The notes under the pieces were generated by a model, which was not told where the DNA came from, did not search any database, and saw only the letters and a program-made list of their open reading frames with translations. Below, piece by piece: positions 9,101 through 18,277 of a stretch of DNA of 64,000 nt; within the stretch, counting starts at the first letter, position 1, and each line of letters starts with the position of its first letter. This DNA is from Tamlana crocina (GTDB taxonomy: Bacteria > Bacteroidota > Bacteroidia > Flavobacteriales > Flavobacteriaceae), in the NCBI GenBank assembly GCA_040429635.1, contig CP158972.1:1746001-1810000 (forward strand), written 5' to 3'. The position numbers were made by a program, and so were the translations under genes.

Positions 9101-9640
9101 GACCGTGTAAATTTAGGATCATCTGTCCCTAAAGGTTTTGGAGGTTTTGGATTAACCTACCGATATAAAGGTCTTTTTGTAAATGCAGCCTTCACCTACG
9201 CTTTTGGCCATACAAGATTGTGGAAAATGCCTCTTAGTGATATTGGATATGTTGGAAATTACAACCAATCAAATTTAATTGCTGGTCAAAGCACCATTTT
9301 AAACAGTCCTTATGAAGCAAGCTATCCTAGAATGGCTCAATACGGCATTGGAAGTAATAATAGATTCTCAGATTTCTACCTTCATGATGCTTCGTACTTG
9401 CGTCTAAATGCGCTAAATATTACCTATAAACTTCCTAGTAAACTATTTAAAAACATGGTTGTAAATGGAATAGATTTAACCTTTCAAGCAACAAATTTAT
9501 TCACTATAACTAAATATCCAGGATTTGACCCTCAAGGAAATTGGACTTCTTCTTCTATAGGATCAGGAATGGCTGTAGATGCAAGTACCTATCCAGCCGC
9601 ACAAATTTACAATCTTGGAATTAAAATCAACCTACAGTAA
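6161..9640 (+). CDS. SusC-like TonB-dependent outer membrane transporter with STN signalling domain
   Basis: 1159 residues. A long N-terminal extension with the signal peptide (hydrophobic core about 23-40) is typical for flavobacterial SusC proteins, which supports the ATG at 6161 over the internal Met at residue 22. An STN domain follows (about 50-115), then a carboxypeptidase-regulatory-like domain (about 138-215, with GEPLPGVNVLVKG), a TonB-box-like DEVVVIGYGT, a plug domain (about 230-350) and the beta-barrel to the C-terminus. It imports its ligand with energy from TonB, with the SusD homologue as lid. The STN domain matches the upstream FecR/sigma pair. The ligand is not evident: there is no glycosidase in the operon and the following genes encode redox and peptidase proteins. 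Confidence 0.95.
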   Translation: MEINLRNVFFSQRKKLIKVVMKSFVFLLCATVFGFTSNNILSQNVKINVDANKTLSVDGVFDLIMNQTDYSFVYQANSFDYHPKVQLKRGKIKIEKLLQLALTKGEYFYDLSSDKTIVIKKIPERTIAQAIDTNLSQQNITGVVVDERGEPLPGVNVLVKGLQAGTSTDFNGEYKVNIRNQNENTVLIFTFMGYKDQEVVVGNKTVIDVKMVPSLADLDEVVVIGYGTSKIKDATGVISRISAKDIEYAPMGASVESLLQGRSAGVNVQIQSASPTSPISVIIRGASSLSGNNQPLWVIDGVPQYSSTTSGNIANTLYNLNLNDVKSVDILKDASATAVYGSRAANGVVIVTTKKGKAGMKPVFEVSSRVGVQVMDFNGYQYFEADEYKDFADAAAREMVMARPGFDYFSRLYLDQQAFFDLNSSEYDKTDLQVLPTAYFDGNTKWQEEMTQNPIVTQHDFSVRGGSEATTYFVSFNYRNMEGIVKTGKSELYGGRVNFDTRINSNIKFGLNLSGSTRNSDDKDYMLDILKKVRPDIPAFNEDGSIFTKDRYTENPYTTLKNIRSGKGITFNGTAFLDIGIVNGLDFRTAFTNNYTDSQNLNYSRSGSTFNTTGSRSWFNSKASLNVWENTLTYAKMINNKHDIRALAGYSVENNIVRGYSMDATNFPDDDILNNFSSAASVGNITETQTENALISQFARLHYKFDDRYIISGTIRRDGSSRFGADKRWGIFPSGAAAWLVSSEKFMQNENITKYVNYLKLRASLGLSGSQNLGNFDWITQVGSTRYNENPAIQPSSIGNPNLQWEQTQMFDLGLDFGLLDDRIYGSVGIYQKRSDELIYSSPLAPSSAFSNITSNVASIKNDGFEFDIKYDILRASNQRLTFDFNFAKNVTKVTKINGDTEELLFPSSRTTYIKMIEGEETGQWFGFQTAGRFYVNAEDAIANQGRTETGQTTYLNSAQETAGDLIFIDQDGDGKITNEDRVNLGSSVPKGFGGFGLTYRYKGLFVNAAFTYAFGHTRLWKMPLSDIGYVGNYNQSNLIAGQSTILNSPYEASYPRMAQYGIGSNNRFSDFYLHDASYLRLNALNITYKLPSKLFKNMVVNGIDLTFQATNLFTITKYPGFDPQGNWTSSSIGSGMAVDASTYPAAQIYNLGIKINLQ

Positions 9641-9651
9641 AAAATCAACAA

Positions 9652-11148
9652 ATGAAAAATTTATTAAATATATCATTGTTCACCTTAATTGTTACGGTGA
9701 GCGCCTGTTCAGACTTTTTAGAAAAAGAACCGAGTTATTCCTTAAACGAAGAAAATGCATTAACCTCTTTTAGTAAAGTAGAAGCTGCTCTAGGAGGTAT
9801 TTATGCAAACTTTAGAACAGACAATTGGTCTGGAGCCCTTTATGTGACTCTTGCCACTAAATCCGGATTTGTAAGATGGAGTAGTGGCGATTATGAGATG
9901 GAATATAACCAACTAAATAATACTTATACAGGAAATGGATTTTGGGGCACTTTTTACCAAACATTAAATGCCGCAAATTTTGCAATAAATGGAGCAAATA
10001 ACCTTCCGCAAAACGCTGTTCCTAGCGAAGCAGATCGTGAAGCTCTAATTGCAGAAGGTAGATGCTTGCGCGCATGGATAAATATTAATTTATTATGGAA
10101 TTATGGACATTGGTGGAGTGATGATAATGCCAATCCCTACGGATTATTATACAGAGATGAAATAACTAATCTTAGTAATGTTGAGAAAGCTAGAATTTCT
10201 GTTGGTGATAGTTATGATAAAATTTTTGAAGATCTTGATTATGCCATTGATAAATTAGGTTCATTCTCAAGTTCAAGATATGTTTCCAAAGAATTTGCAA
10301 AAATATTAAAAGCTAAAATTTTACTTTACCGTGGAGGATATAACAATAACACCTCAGAATTAAATGAAGCACTTGCACTAGTTAACGATGTGCTTGATTC
10401 TAGTCCAGCAGGTTTTGCAATGCAAGAGGACTTAGCCCAAGTTTATGAAGATGCATGGGATTCTCCAGAAAACTTATTTGTAAGATATTTAGATGAAGAT
10501 GGGCGTAGAACTTCTAATGCTGGATATTGGTACCCCTATGGATTATCACAGATTGTAGGAGACAGATTGCCTTTAGGTCCAGGAGAAAGCTTAACTGCTG
10601 GTCTTGAATATGGAATTGACTGGTTTAAAGCCGATCCAAGGTGGGATATCGTAACTGGACCTGTAAGAGGAGCCGAGACCTGGGATAACAGAATGTATTA
10701 CACTTGGCCAAAATTAGCTCGTTTAGGTCGTTATGCTGGACTACAATCTAATCCTCCAAATGAGAAGTACGCCGCATACTATTTCAGATATCCTGAATTA
10801 TATATCATGAAATCAGAATTACTTGCTAGAACAGGGGCTTCAATATCAGATGCCATCGCTCCTATCAATATAATGCGTTCTATACGCACTAACCCGAGTT
10901 TACCTAGCTTAAACCCTAGTAATGAACAAGAATTAATGGATTTAATTTTTCAAGAATATTTCTTAGAAACATTTTTAGAAAATGGTAGTGAATTTTTTGC
11001 ATCACTCAGATTTATGAAAGCAGGTAAACCATGGATAGAAACCATTAAAGGTGGAAAACCTTTAGAAGAAAATAAAATTTGTTATCCAATTCCAAATGAA
11101 GAAATGGTAAATAACAGATTAATGATTCAAAATCCAGATTTAGAATAA
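9652..11148 (+). CDS. SusD/RagB-family surface substrate-binding lipoprotein
   Basis: 498 residues, lipoprotein signal peptide with lipobox VSAC (Cys19). SusD/RagB fold signatures are spread through the protein: the N-terminal half with TPR-like helices (GRCLRAWININLLWNYG) and the C-terminal RagB/SusD domain with YYFRYPELYIMKSELLAR and a final PIPNEEMVNN...NPDLE. It begins 11 bp after susC, the invariant susCD order. It would sit on the outer membrane surface, closing over the SusC barrel and capturing ligand. RagAB of Porphyromonas handles peptides rather than glycans, a precedent that may matter given the neighbours. Confidence 0.95.
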   Translation: MKNLLNISLFTLIVTVSACSDFLEKEPSYSLNEENALTSFSKVEAALGGIYANFRTDNWSGALYVTLATKSGFVRWSSGDYEMEYNQLNNTYTGNGFWGTFYQTLNAANFAINGANNLPQNAVPSEADREALIAEGRCLRAWININLLWNYGHWWSDDNANPYGLLYRDEITNLSNVEKARISVGDSYDKIFEDLDYAIDKLGSFSSSRYVSKEFAKILKAKILLYRGGYNNNTSELNEALALVNDVLDSSPAGFAMQEDLAQVYEDAWDSPENLFVRYLDEDGRRTSNAGYWYPYGLSQIVGDRLPLGPGESLTAGLEYGIDWFKADPRWDIVTGPVRGAETWDNRMYYTWPKLARLGRYAGLQSNPPNEKYAAYYFRYPELYIMKSELLARTGASISDAIAPINIMRSIRTNPSLPSLNPSNEQELMDLIFQEYFLETFLENGSEFFASLRFMKAGKPWIETIKGGKPLEENKICYPIPNEEMVNNRLMIQNPDLE

Positions 11149-11165
11149 TTTAAACCAAAACGAAT

Positions 11166-12218
11166 ATGAAATTCATACAAAAACATATACAAATTATAGC
11201 TATTTTAACATACTTACTTAGCTTATATTCTTGCGCAGATGATAGTATAGAATTAAAAATTCCTTATCCTAATGATGTTACTTTTAATGAGCTTGAATTA
11301 GATAGATTTACTTATAAAATTCCTACTACCCCCTTTACAACTGGAGATGAAAAATCAGGTGTAATCACCGTAAATGTTTCAGTTGGTGGTAGTGGGGCTT
11401 ATAGTGGATTTGCACTCTCTAATAAAAACTGGCGTTCTTATCCATGGAACTTAAGTCCAGATTTTGCCCCAGCAGGAGGAATTACGCCAGCTGAAAAACA
11501 GGCTTCAATTGATTCTACAGCCTTTAGTGTAACAACCGTAAGACCCAATAGAACTGAAAATTATTTGGTAGGACGCGCAGATGGAGAGGATGCTTACTTT
11601 ACACTAAGCACTCCTGCAACCGTTGAACATGTACTGGTGGCAAATACTACCTATAACTATTTACTAGCTTCCTACGGTTCTATTTATTCGGGCACATTTA
11701 ACACTGAAACACAATCCTACACTATTGATGGTTCTAGGGTAAGAAATATTCAAAACCCCAATACCTCAGCTAGTCGATACGGACGTTTTACCTTACCTGC
11801 CCCTAATGGATCAAATGCAGTTCGACTAAGTGGTCATGCTGAATTAGCCAAAAGAGAGGCTGGTACTACGGCTGCCGAAGCTACACGAAACGCTGGTGGC
11901 ACTGAAACTGAAGCAATAAACGATTCCATTGCGGCATATAATGCGCTATCAACGGGCTATATAAAGCTCAAAATAGAAGGTTATTTAAATGAAACACTTA
12001 CGGGAGATGTTGATTTTTATTTAGCGGCTTTACCAAATATCGATCCAGAAAATCCTGAGTACGATTTCATTTTAAATGATTGGACCAAAGTTGATTTAAC
12101 TTCCTTAGGAGAAGTAGATAAAGTATTATTCAAAATATCATCCTCTTATACCGATGAGGTTGGTACAATGGTTTATGATCCTACATTTTGTTTGGATGGT
12201 ATTCGTTTAACAAATTAA
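11166..12218 (+). CDS. DUF4465-like surface lipoprotein
   Basis: 350 residues, lipoprotein with lipobox LYSC (Cys23) followed by acidic ADDS, which suggests surface export. The C-terminal region reads VDFYLAALPN, then DWTKVDLTSLGEVDKVLFKI and FCLDGIRL, which I recognise as the DUF4465 pattern, a beta-sandwich domain common in Bacteroidota surface proteins. An insertion at about 225-260 is Ala/Glu/Thr-rich (AKREAGTTAAEATRNAGG). It lies 17 bp after susD and 10 bp before the redoxin gene, in the position often taken by a third surface ligand-binding protein. Function is inferred from position only. Confidence 0.75.
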   Translation: MKFIQKHIQIIAILTYLLSLYSCADDSIELKIPYPNDVTFNELELDRFTYKIPTTPFTTGDEKSGVITVNVSVGGSGAYSGFALSNKNWRSYPWNLSPDFAPAGGITPAEKQASIDSTAFSVTTVRPNRTENYLVGRADGEDAYFTLSTPATVEHVLVANTTYNYLLASYGSIYSGTFNTETQSYTIDGSRVRNIQNPNTSASRYGRFTLPAPNGSNAVRLSGHAELAKREAGTTAAEATRNAGGTETEAINDSIAAYNALSTGYIKLKIEGYLNETLTGDVDFYLAALPNIDPENPEYDFILNDWTKVDLTSLGEVDKVLFKISSSYTDEVGTMVYDPTFCLDGIRLTN

Positions 12219-12228
12219 AGTCATAATT

Positions 12229-13470
12229 ATGCAATTAATCAAATTAATAAATATAACAGCTATAGTTTTTTTTAGCCTGCTATGGTCTGCACAAATAACC
12301 ACCGCAGAAGCAGTAGCCTCCACCAAAAACTCTTTTGTGATTAATGGAGAATTAAAAAACTTAAGTAAAGATATCTGGGTGCATCTAAGTGTTAAAGGAA
12401 CTAAATCTCCTATAGATAGCGTAAAAACCCATCAAGGAAAATTTGTGTTTAAAGGAAGGGTTGAAACCCCTTCCTTATACACGCTTACTTTTTTAAGAAA
12501 CAAAAAAAAGAAAAATAGCAGACCTCCATATCAACCAAGTTTTCAACTGTTTTTAGAAAATTCAAATATTTCATTACAGGCAGACTTAAATTTATTACCA
12601 AATAGCTATTCCGAATTATATAAAAACCCTTTAGCTTATAAAACTGTAAAAGTATCTGGGTCTAAATCACATGATCAGTTCATGGATTTTAAAAATACCC
12701 AAGATATTTTAGACCAAAAGCGCTCAAATCTTTTTATGGACAAATACATTGCTTATTTAAACCCTAAAGATGGTGCAGTAAAGGGTTCCATAAGCGAAGG
12801 GATTAGTATAGTTCAAGAGATTGATGCTGCCGCTTCAAAAGCCAAGGAAAATATTATCACATTTATCTCAAAAAACAAGAATAATTATGTTGGTCTTGCG
12901 GTAGCAAAAAATAGATTGAATAAATTTAATTTTAATGAAATTGAAACTATTATAAATAATTTTTCTTCAGAAATTAAAGAAAGCCAAGCTTTTGCCAACT
13001 TTAAAACCGAGGCCACAAGAGTTATGGCTTCGGCTAAAGGAGCTAAATTTATTGATTTCAATTTTAAAGATCACCATGGAAATCTGGTTAAACTTTCAGA
13101 CCATGTTGGCAAAGGTAAATATGTTTTACTAGAATTTTGGGCCTCTTGGTGTGGACCTTGTCGTACCGATATTCCACACTTAAAAGAAGCTTACAAAGCC
13201 TATCACCCTTCAGGATTTGAAGTTATAAGCATATCAATGGATGAGAGTAAAGAAAAATGGCTAGAAGCAATTAAGGAAGAAAAAATGTCTTGGTTACAAG
13301 TTTCTGACTTAAAAGCCTTTGACGGAGAATTAAATAAACTGTACAATTTTCAAGGTATCCCTACTTGTATCTTAATTGATCCATCTGGATATATTGTAAC
13401 TAGGAATATGCGTGGCTCATGGATGGATGCTAAGCTTATTGAACTTTACGGAAATAAGTTTAATAAATAA
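12229..13470 (+). CDS. Exported TlpA-like thiol-disulfide oxidoreductase with DUF4369-like N-domain
   Basis: 413 residues with an N-terminal signal sequence (hydrophobic 8-22). The N-terminal half resembles DUF4369 (SFVINGELKNLSKDIWVHL), a domain that precedes redoxins in many Bacteroidota proteins. The C-terminal half is a thioredoxin fold with active site WASWCGPC (Cys308, Cys311) and cis-Pro motif GIPTCILID. It would reduce or isomerise disulfides in the periplasm. It is the last gene of the sigma/SusCD operon, only 10 bp after the DUF4465 gene, which ties the imported substrate to thiol chemistry. Confidence 0.9.
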   Translation: MQLIKLINITAIVFFSLLWSAQITTAEAVASTKNSFVINGELKNLSKDIWVHLSVKGTKSPIDSVKTHQGKFVFKGRVETPSLYTLTFLRNKKKKNSRPPYQPSFQLFLENSNISLQADLNLLPNSYSELYKNPLAYKTVKVSGSKSHDQFMDFKNTQDILDQKRSNLFMDKYIAYLNPKDGAVKGSISEGISIVQEIDAAASKAKENIITFISKNKNNYVGLAVAKNRLNKFNFNEIETIINNFSSEIKESQAFANFKTEATRVMASAKGAKFIDFNFKDHHGNLVKLSDHVGKGKYVLLEFWASWCGPCRTDIPHLKEAYKAYHPSGFEVISISMDESKEKWLEAIKEEKMSWLQVSDLKAFDGELNKLYNFQGIPTCILIDPSGYIVTRNMRGSWMDAKLIELYGNKFNK

Positions 13471-13858
13471 AAAACTCTTAATGTAATAACAGCTCTAAAG
13501 TATTAAACTTTAACACTAATAAAAACTTAGTAACAAAAGTTACAAGTAACGCATAATCCGTATCAATATTCCTTATAAGAGGTAATTAAAAGGAAATCAT
13601 AGACACATCAATACCAATGGTTTAAATTGGAATATAAGGGTATACCTCAGTTTATGAATTATTATAAAATAAATTGTAAAGTGTCTTATACTCTACTACT
13701 CTACACCTAAGTTTGATTGAAATTTTAGAGTTTCATGAACACCTTATTTAGCCATCATTTACGCAAATATCCAACATTATACTTAGAAACTACTTGAAGA
13801 GATTAGATTACCTTTTCTAAAAAAGCATAAATAACAAACACAAATAAAAATTATTACA
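13471..13858. other. 388-bp gene-free stretch
   Basis: AT-rich spacer between two redoxin genes. No ORF with homology, no clear terminator and no convincing promoter is seen. A small inverted repeat (GTAAC-AAAA-GTTAC) lies near 13530. A seven-residue match to IS110-type N-termini on the minus strand was judged too short to call. Confidence 0.5.
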
Positions 13859-15238
13859 ATGAAAAAAATTTTTTACGTCCTATTATCACTAATCACATTT
13901 ATATCTTGCAAAAAGCAAAAGCCAACATTAAATTACGCCATCGTAAAGGGAAAACTTGACGGGGCTAATTCTGGTGACATTATTATTGCAAATAGCTTAA
14001 AAAAAACATCTAGCTATACTATAAAAATTAATGAAGATGGCAGTTTTCTAGACACACTAGATCTTGTTCAAGGCTATTACGATTTTAAATATAATAATAA
14101 AAAAACATCTCTCTACTTAGATAAAGGTTTCGACTTATCTATTACTGCAAACACAAAAAATATTGATAGCACATTTTCAATAAGCGGTAATGGGTCTGTA
14201 GAAAATAATTTTATAAAATATTCAGAAATGGATTTGAAAAAATTTACAGGGAATGAAAACTTCTATCTCTTAGAAGAATCTGCTTTTGCAAAAAAAATGG
14301 ATGAATTAAAATCATTAAAAACAAATTTAGTTGCGAGTAATGATGAATTACCCACTAAATTTAAAGCCTTTAAAGAAAAAGAGATTGAATATAACTATTT
14401 ATATTCTCTAAACTCTTATGAAAGATTTCATAAAATATATACAAAAAATCCTGATTTTAAAGTTTCTGATGAGTTTTTAACCTCTCTAAAAAATATCGAT
14501 TATAATAATGAAAAAGATTATTGGCTATACATAACATATCAATATTTAGTAGCAAAACATTACACCAAACAAGCTGAAAAATTGAGTGAAATAAAATCTA
14601 TACCAGAGGATATTGCGTCTTTAAGAACTTATGCAAAAGTTCCAAGCGAATCTATTAAAAACAATTTATCGAAGAAAGGTTCCACTTTTGCTATAACCAT
14701 TACAAAACATTTAGATGATTATTATAACGCATTTAAAAAAGCTAATACAGATAAAGAACAATTAAAAATAATTGAAGAGTACTATAACAAACTAAAACAG
14801 GTTGAACCAGGAAATCCATCACCAAAATTCTATAATTATGAAAATTATAATGGAAACACCACATCCTTGGAGGATTTAAAAGGCAAATATGTTTACATTG
14901 ATGTTTGGGCAACTTGGTGTGCACCATGTAGGAAGGAAATTCCTTTTTTAAAGAAAATTGAAAAAAATTACCACAATAAAAATATTCATTTTGTGAGCAT
15001 ATCACTAGATACACCTCAAAATCATAAAAAGTGGAAGAATATGATTAAAAAAGAAGAACTTGGAGGCATTCAGTTATTGGCTGATAATGATTTCCAGTCA
15101 GAGTTTGTAAAAGACTATGTCATTAAAGGCATTCCAAGATTTATTTTGTTAGATCCCAATGGCAATATTGTAAATTCCAACGCACCAAGGCCTTCCAACG
15201 AAAAACTTATCGATTTACTTGATGAATTGAATATCTAA
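13859..15238 (+). CDS. TlpA-family thiol-disulfide oxidoreductase lipoprotein
   Basis: 459 residues. Lipobox FISC with Cys17 predicts a lipoprotein. A DUF4369-like N-domain (about 25-125) is followed by a helical middle region (about 130-310, rich in Lys, Asn and Tyr) and a C-terminal thioredoxin fold with WATWCAPC (Cys354, Cys357) and the cis-Pro segment KGIPRFILLDPNG. It has the same architecture as the preceding redoxin, but the two differ in the middle region and in anchoring. The downstream stem-loop at 15371-15400 ends this transcription unit. Its partner is probably DsbD, encoded about 3.5 kb downstream, which would supply electrons. Confidence 0.9.
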   Translation: MKKIFYVLLSLITFISCKKQKPTLNYAIVKGKLDGANSGDIIIANSLKKTSSYTIKINEDGSFLDTLDLVQGYYDFKYNNKKTSLYLDKGFDLSITANTKNIDSTFSISGNGSVENNFIKYSEMDLKKFTGNENFYLLEESAFAKKMDELKSLKTNLVASNDELPTKFKAFKEKEIEYNYLYSLNSYERFHKIYTKNPDFKVSDEFLTSLKNIDYNNEKDYWLYITYQYLVAKHYTKQAEKLSEIKSIPEDIASLRTYAKVPSESIKNNLSKKGSTFAITITKHLDDYYNAFKKANTDKEQLKIIEEYYNKLKQVEPGNPSPKFYNYENYNGNTTSLEDLKGKYVYIDVWATWCAPCRKEIPFLKKIEKNYHNKNIHFVSISLDTPQNHKKWKNMIKKEELGGIQLLADNDFQSEFVKDYVIKGIPRFILLDPNGNIVNSNAPRPSNEKLIDLLDELNI

Positions 15239-15370
15239 CATATTTAAAATAGAATTTTAACATTTCATTAATAGGGGGGGATCTCAAATAAAGCATCTTG
15301 TATATATAAAGATTATCTACTTAGTTTTTATTCATATTATAGAATTAGTCACTCGTATATGAAGAAAAAT

Positions 15371-15400
15371 AAAAGGGCTGTCTTTTAAGCAGCCCTTTTT
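15371..15400 (+). terminator. Strong rho-independent terminator
   Basis: AAAAGGGCTG and CAGCCCTTTT form a 10-bp stem with a 9-nt loop, followed by a T tract (TTTTTG). It separates the redoxin gene from the M16 peptidase operon. The A tract on the left could also let it work on the minus strand. Confidence 0.85.
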
Positions 15401-15461
15401 GTTTAAAACTATAAAAAGATAAATAAAGAACTATTTAACGTTTTAAAAAGTAAAGCAATTT

Positions 15462-18269
15462 ATGAAACAATCATTTTTTACACTTATTTTTTGTGCAGTC
15501 CTTAATTTAGGAGCTGTCTCTCAAACAATTGACTATAATAGCCAATTGCCAATTGATACCTCAATTAAAAAAGGGGTATTGCCAAACGGGTTAACTTACT
15601 ACATAAAAAGTACCGATGTAGTTAAAGGCGCGGCAAGCTATTACATTATACAAAACGTGGGTTCTATTTTGGAAAACGACAACCAACAAGGGTTGGCACA
15701 CTTTTTAGAGCACATGGCGTTTAACGGTACCGAAAACTTCCCTGGTAAAGGTATTTTAAACACCTTACAAAAACACGGTGCTGTTTTTGGAAAAGACATT
15801 AATGCCTACACTAGTTTTGATGAAACAGTGTACAACTTAAACAACATACCAACCAAAGAAGGTTTGGTAGATACCTGTTTAACTGTTTTGCACGATTGGT
15901 CCAACTATCTTTTATTAACTGATGAAGAAATTGATGCCGAACGTGGTGTAATTAAAGAAGAATGGCGTACACGCCAAAACGGACGCATGCGTTTATTTAA
16001 AAAGAGTTTACCTGTAACTTTTAATCAATCAAAGTATTCTGATAGAATGCCCATTGGTTTGATGAGTATTGTAGAAGGCTTTGAGTACAAAGCACTAAGA
16101 GATTTTTATCACGATTGGTACAGGACAGATTTACAAGCCATCGCCATAATTGGAGATGTAGATGTTAATGGGATAGAGCAAAAAATTATTGAGAAGTTTT
16201 CTACAATACCAGCGGTAGATAACCCAAAAGAACGATACGTAGTAGATATTCCAGAGCACGAAAATATGCTTTATAGCCTAGGAACAGACCCAGAAGTATC
16301 AACAGCAAATATTAATTTTGGTATTCGTCATAAAAAATCATTAGAAACCGAAACAGTAGGTGATTTAAAGCGTAGCCTTTTAGAATCTATGGCTATTAGT
16401 TTGCTATCTGAACGTATTTCAGAAAAATCACAAAAACCAGAAGCTAATTTCTTAGCAGCAAGATTAAGTTATAGACAAATGTCGCGAACCGCAAATGCAT
16501 TTGGCGTTAGTGTTTATCCTAAGCCAAACGAACAGCAAAAAGCTTTTCAAGAAGTGTTGACCGAAGTGGTTCGCGCCATAAAATTTGGTTATCTGTCATC
16601 TGAAATCGACAGAGCCATAACCAAAATAAAGGCATCTTACGAAAACCAAATAGCTAAATTAGATGATAGAAATCACGGACAAATAGAACGTGGTATTCAA
16701 AACAACTTTTTAAACAATGCGACCATTACCGATGTAGAGAAAGAGTATGCCTTAGTACAACAAATTTTAGCATCAGTTACTCCAGAGCACGTGCATAATA
16801 CCTTAAAGCGTCTATATGCTAAAAAGAATAGATATATTAACGTTACTGGGGTAGAAGGGCAAGAAAATTTAACCGAAGCTCAAGCTACTAACATTATTGA
16901 TCAAGTAGAAAATGATAGTGATATCGCCCCGTATAGCGAAGCCTTGGCGGGAAAAACATTGGTATCCGATTTAAATATTGTACCAGGAGCCATTGCAAAA
17001 ACAGCAAATAACAAACAGACAGGTGCGACAACATATCAGTTAAGTAATGGTATAAAAGTGCATTACAAGTTTGTGGACAAAGAGAGGGACAAAATTGCCT
17101 TGAGTGCTTACAGTTATGGCGGAACATCGTTATTAGGTGATGCAGATTTACCATCGGCAAACATGTTAGGTAATTTAATTGGAATGTCTGGTTTGGGCGA
17201 TTTTAGCGCTACAGACTTGCAAAAGGTACTAGCAGGAAAAACAGCAGGTGTTCGCGTAGGTTTAGGCGATATAAGCGAAACGGTTTCTGGAAGTTCAAAT
17301 ACCAAAGATGTTGAAACCATGTTGCAATTAGTTCATGTTTATTTTGTTAAGCCTCGATTTGATGAAGAAGCTTTTAAGGTATTACAGAGTAATATCGATA
17401 ATTACATCGTAAAAAGAAGTAAAGACATAGGTGAAAAAATGCGCGACAGTATGACGGTTGCCCTTTACGGAAAAAACAACCCAAAAGAGCGTATTTTCAA
17501 CCAAGATTATGCCAATGCTATTTCATTTGAAAGAATAAAGAAAATTTACACCGACCGTTTTGCTGATGCTTCCGATTTTGAATTCTTCATTGTCGGCGAT
17601 GTTAAAGAAGCACAGTTAAAACCATTATTAGAGCAGTATTTAGCGAGTATACCAACCAACAATACAAACGAAGCATACAAGGATAGTGCTTCAGAATGGA
17701 TATCAAATCAAATAGATAAAGATATCTATCTTAAGATGGAAGACCCTAAAGCGACGGTTAATATTTCGTACAAAAAGGAAATGCCTTATTCAAAACCCAA
17801 CGAGATTTACACCAATGTTTTAGGCGATATTTTACAATTGCGCATTACAGAAAGCATTCGTGAAGCCGAAGGAGGTGCTTACAGTCCGCGAGTAAGTGCA
17901 AGTTTTTCCAGAGAGCCAAAATCGCAAGCTTATGTGTCTTTTAGATTCGATTGTAATCCAGATATGGCCGATAATTTGGTAAATATTGCCAAAGGCGAAC
18001 TAGAAAATATTGCCAATGGCATTGTTAAAGAAGCCGATTTAAACAAAACCAAAACCAACTTTATAAAAGAGCGTGAGCAAGCAAAAGATAAAAACAGTTA
18101 CGATATGAGTGTGTTAGTAAATTATTTTAGATACAACACCAATATTAACGACCCTAAAAACTTCGATAAAATTGTAAACGGTATAACCAAAAAAGACATC
18201 CAGAAAATGGCAAAAGCCATATTAACAAGTGGTGAGAGCTACGAGATTGTTTTTAAACCAAAATCATAA
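15462..18269 (+). CDS. M16-family zinc metallopeptidase, PqqL-like two-half enzyme
   Basis: 935 residues with a signal peptide (1-20, cleavage near VSQ). The inverted zinc motif HxxEH is present as AHFLEHMAF (His80, Glu83, His84), and the distal zinc ligand is probably Glu160 in EIDAERGVIKEEW. The C-terminal half (about 520-935) repeats the M16 fold without the zinc motif, as in PqqL-type periplasmic enzymes. The family degrades peptides inside a closed chamber, and some members are linked to TonB-dependent uptake of peptides or siderophore proteins. It begins 8 bp before the DsbD-alpha gene, so it forms one operon with the DsbD system. Confidence 0.92.
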   Translation: MKQSFFTLIFCAVLNLGAVSQTIDYNSQLPIDTSIKKGVLPNGLTYYIKSTDVVKGAASYYIIQNVGSILENDNQQGLAHFLEHMAFNGTENFPGKGILNTLQKHGAVFGKDINAYTSFDETVYNLNNIPTKEGLVDTCLTVLHDWSNYLLLTDEEIDAERGVIKEEWRTRQNGRMRLFKKSLPVTFNQSKYSDRMPIGLMSIVEGFEYKALRDFYHDWYRTDLQAIAIIGDVDVNGIEQKIIEKFSTIPAVDNPKERYVVDIPEHENMLYSLGTDPEVSTANINFGIRHKKSLETETVGDLKRSLLESMAISLLSERISEKSQKPEANFLAARLSYRQMSRTANAFGVSVYPKPNEQQKAFQEVLTEVVRAIKFGYLSSEIDRAITKIKASYENQIAKLDDRNHGQIERGIQNNFLNNATITDVEKEYALVQQILASVTPEHVHNTLKRLYAKKNRYINVTGVEGQENLTEAQATNIIDQVENDSDIAPYSEALAGKTLVSDLNIVPGAIAKTANNKQTGATTYQLSNGIKVHYKFVDKERDKIALSAYSYGGTSLLGDADLPSANMLGNLIGMSGLGDFSATDLQKVLAGKTAGVRVGLGDISETVSGSSNTKDVETMLQLVHVYFVKPRFDEEAFKVLQSNIDNYIVKRSKDIGEKMRDSMTVALYGKNNPKERIFNQDYANAISFERIKKIYTDRFADASDFEFFIVGDVKEAQLKPLLEQYLASIPTNNTNEAYKDSASEWISNQIDKDIYLKMEDPKATVNISYKKEMPYSKPNEIYTNVLGDILQLRITESIREAEGGAYSPRVSASFSREPKSQAYVSFRFDCNPDMADNLVNIAKGELENIANGIVKEADLNKTKTNFIKEREQAKDKNSYDMSVLVNYFRYNTNINDPKNFDKIVNGITKKDIQKMAKAILTSGESYEIVFKPKS

Positions 18270-18277
18270 TTTACATC

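Noticed and set aside
13590-13640. Minus-strand reading TIGIDVSMISF resembling the start of IS110 transposases
   Set aside because: Only about seven residues fit, and the reading ends at a stop without any further match.
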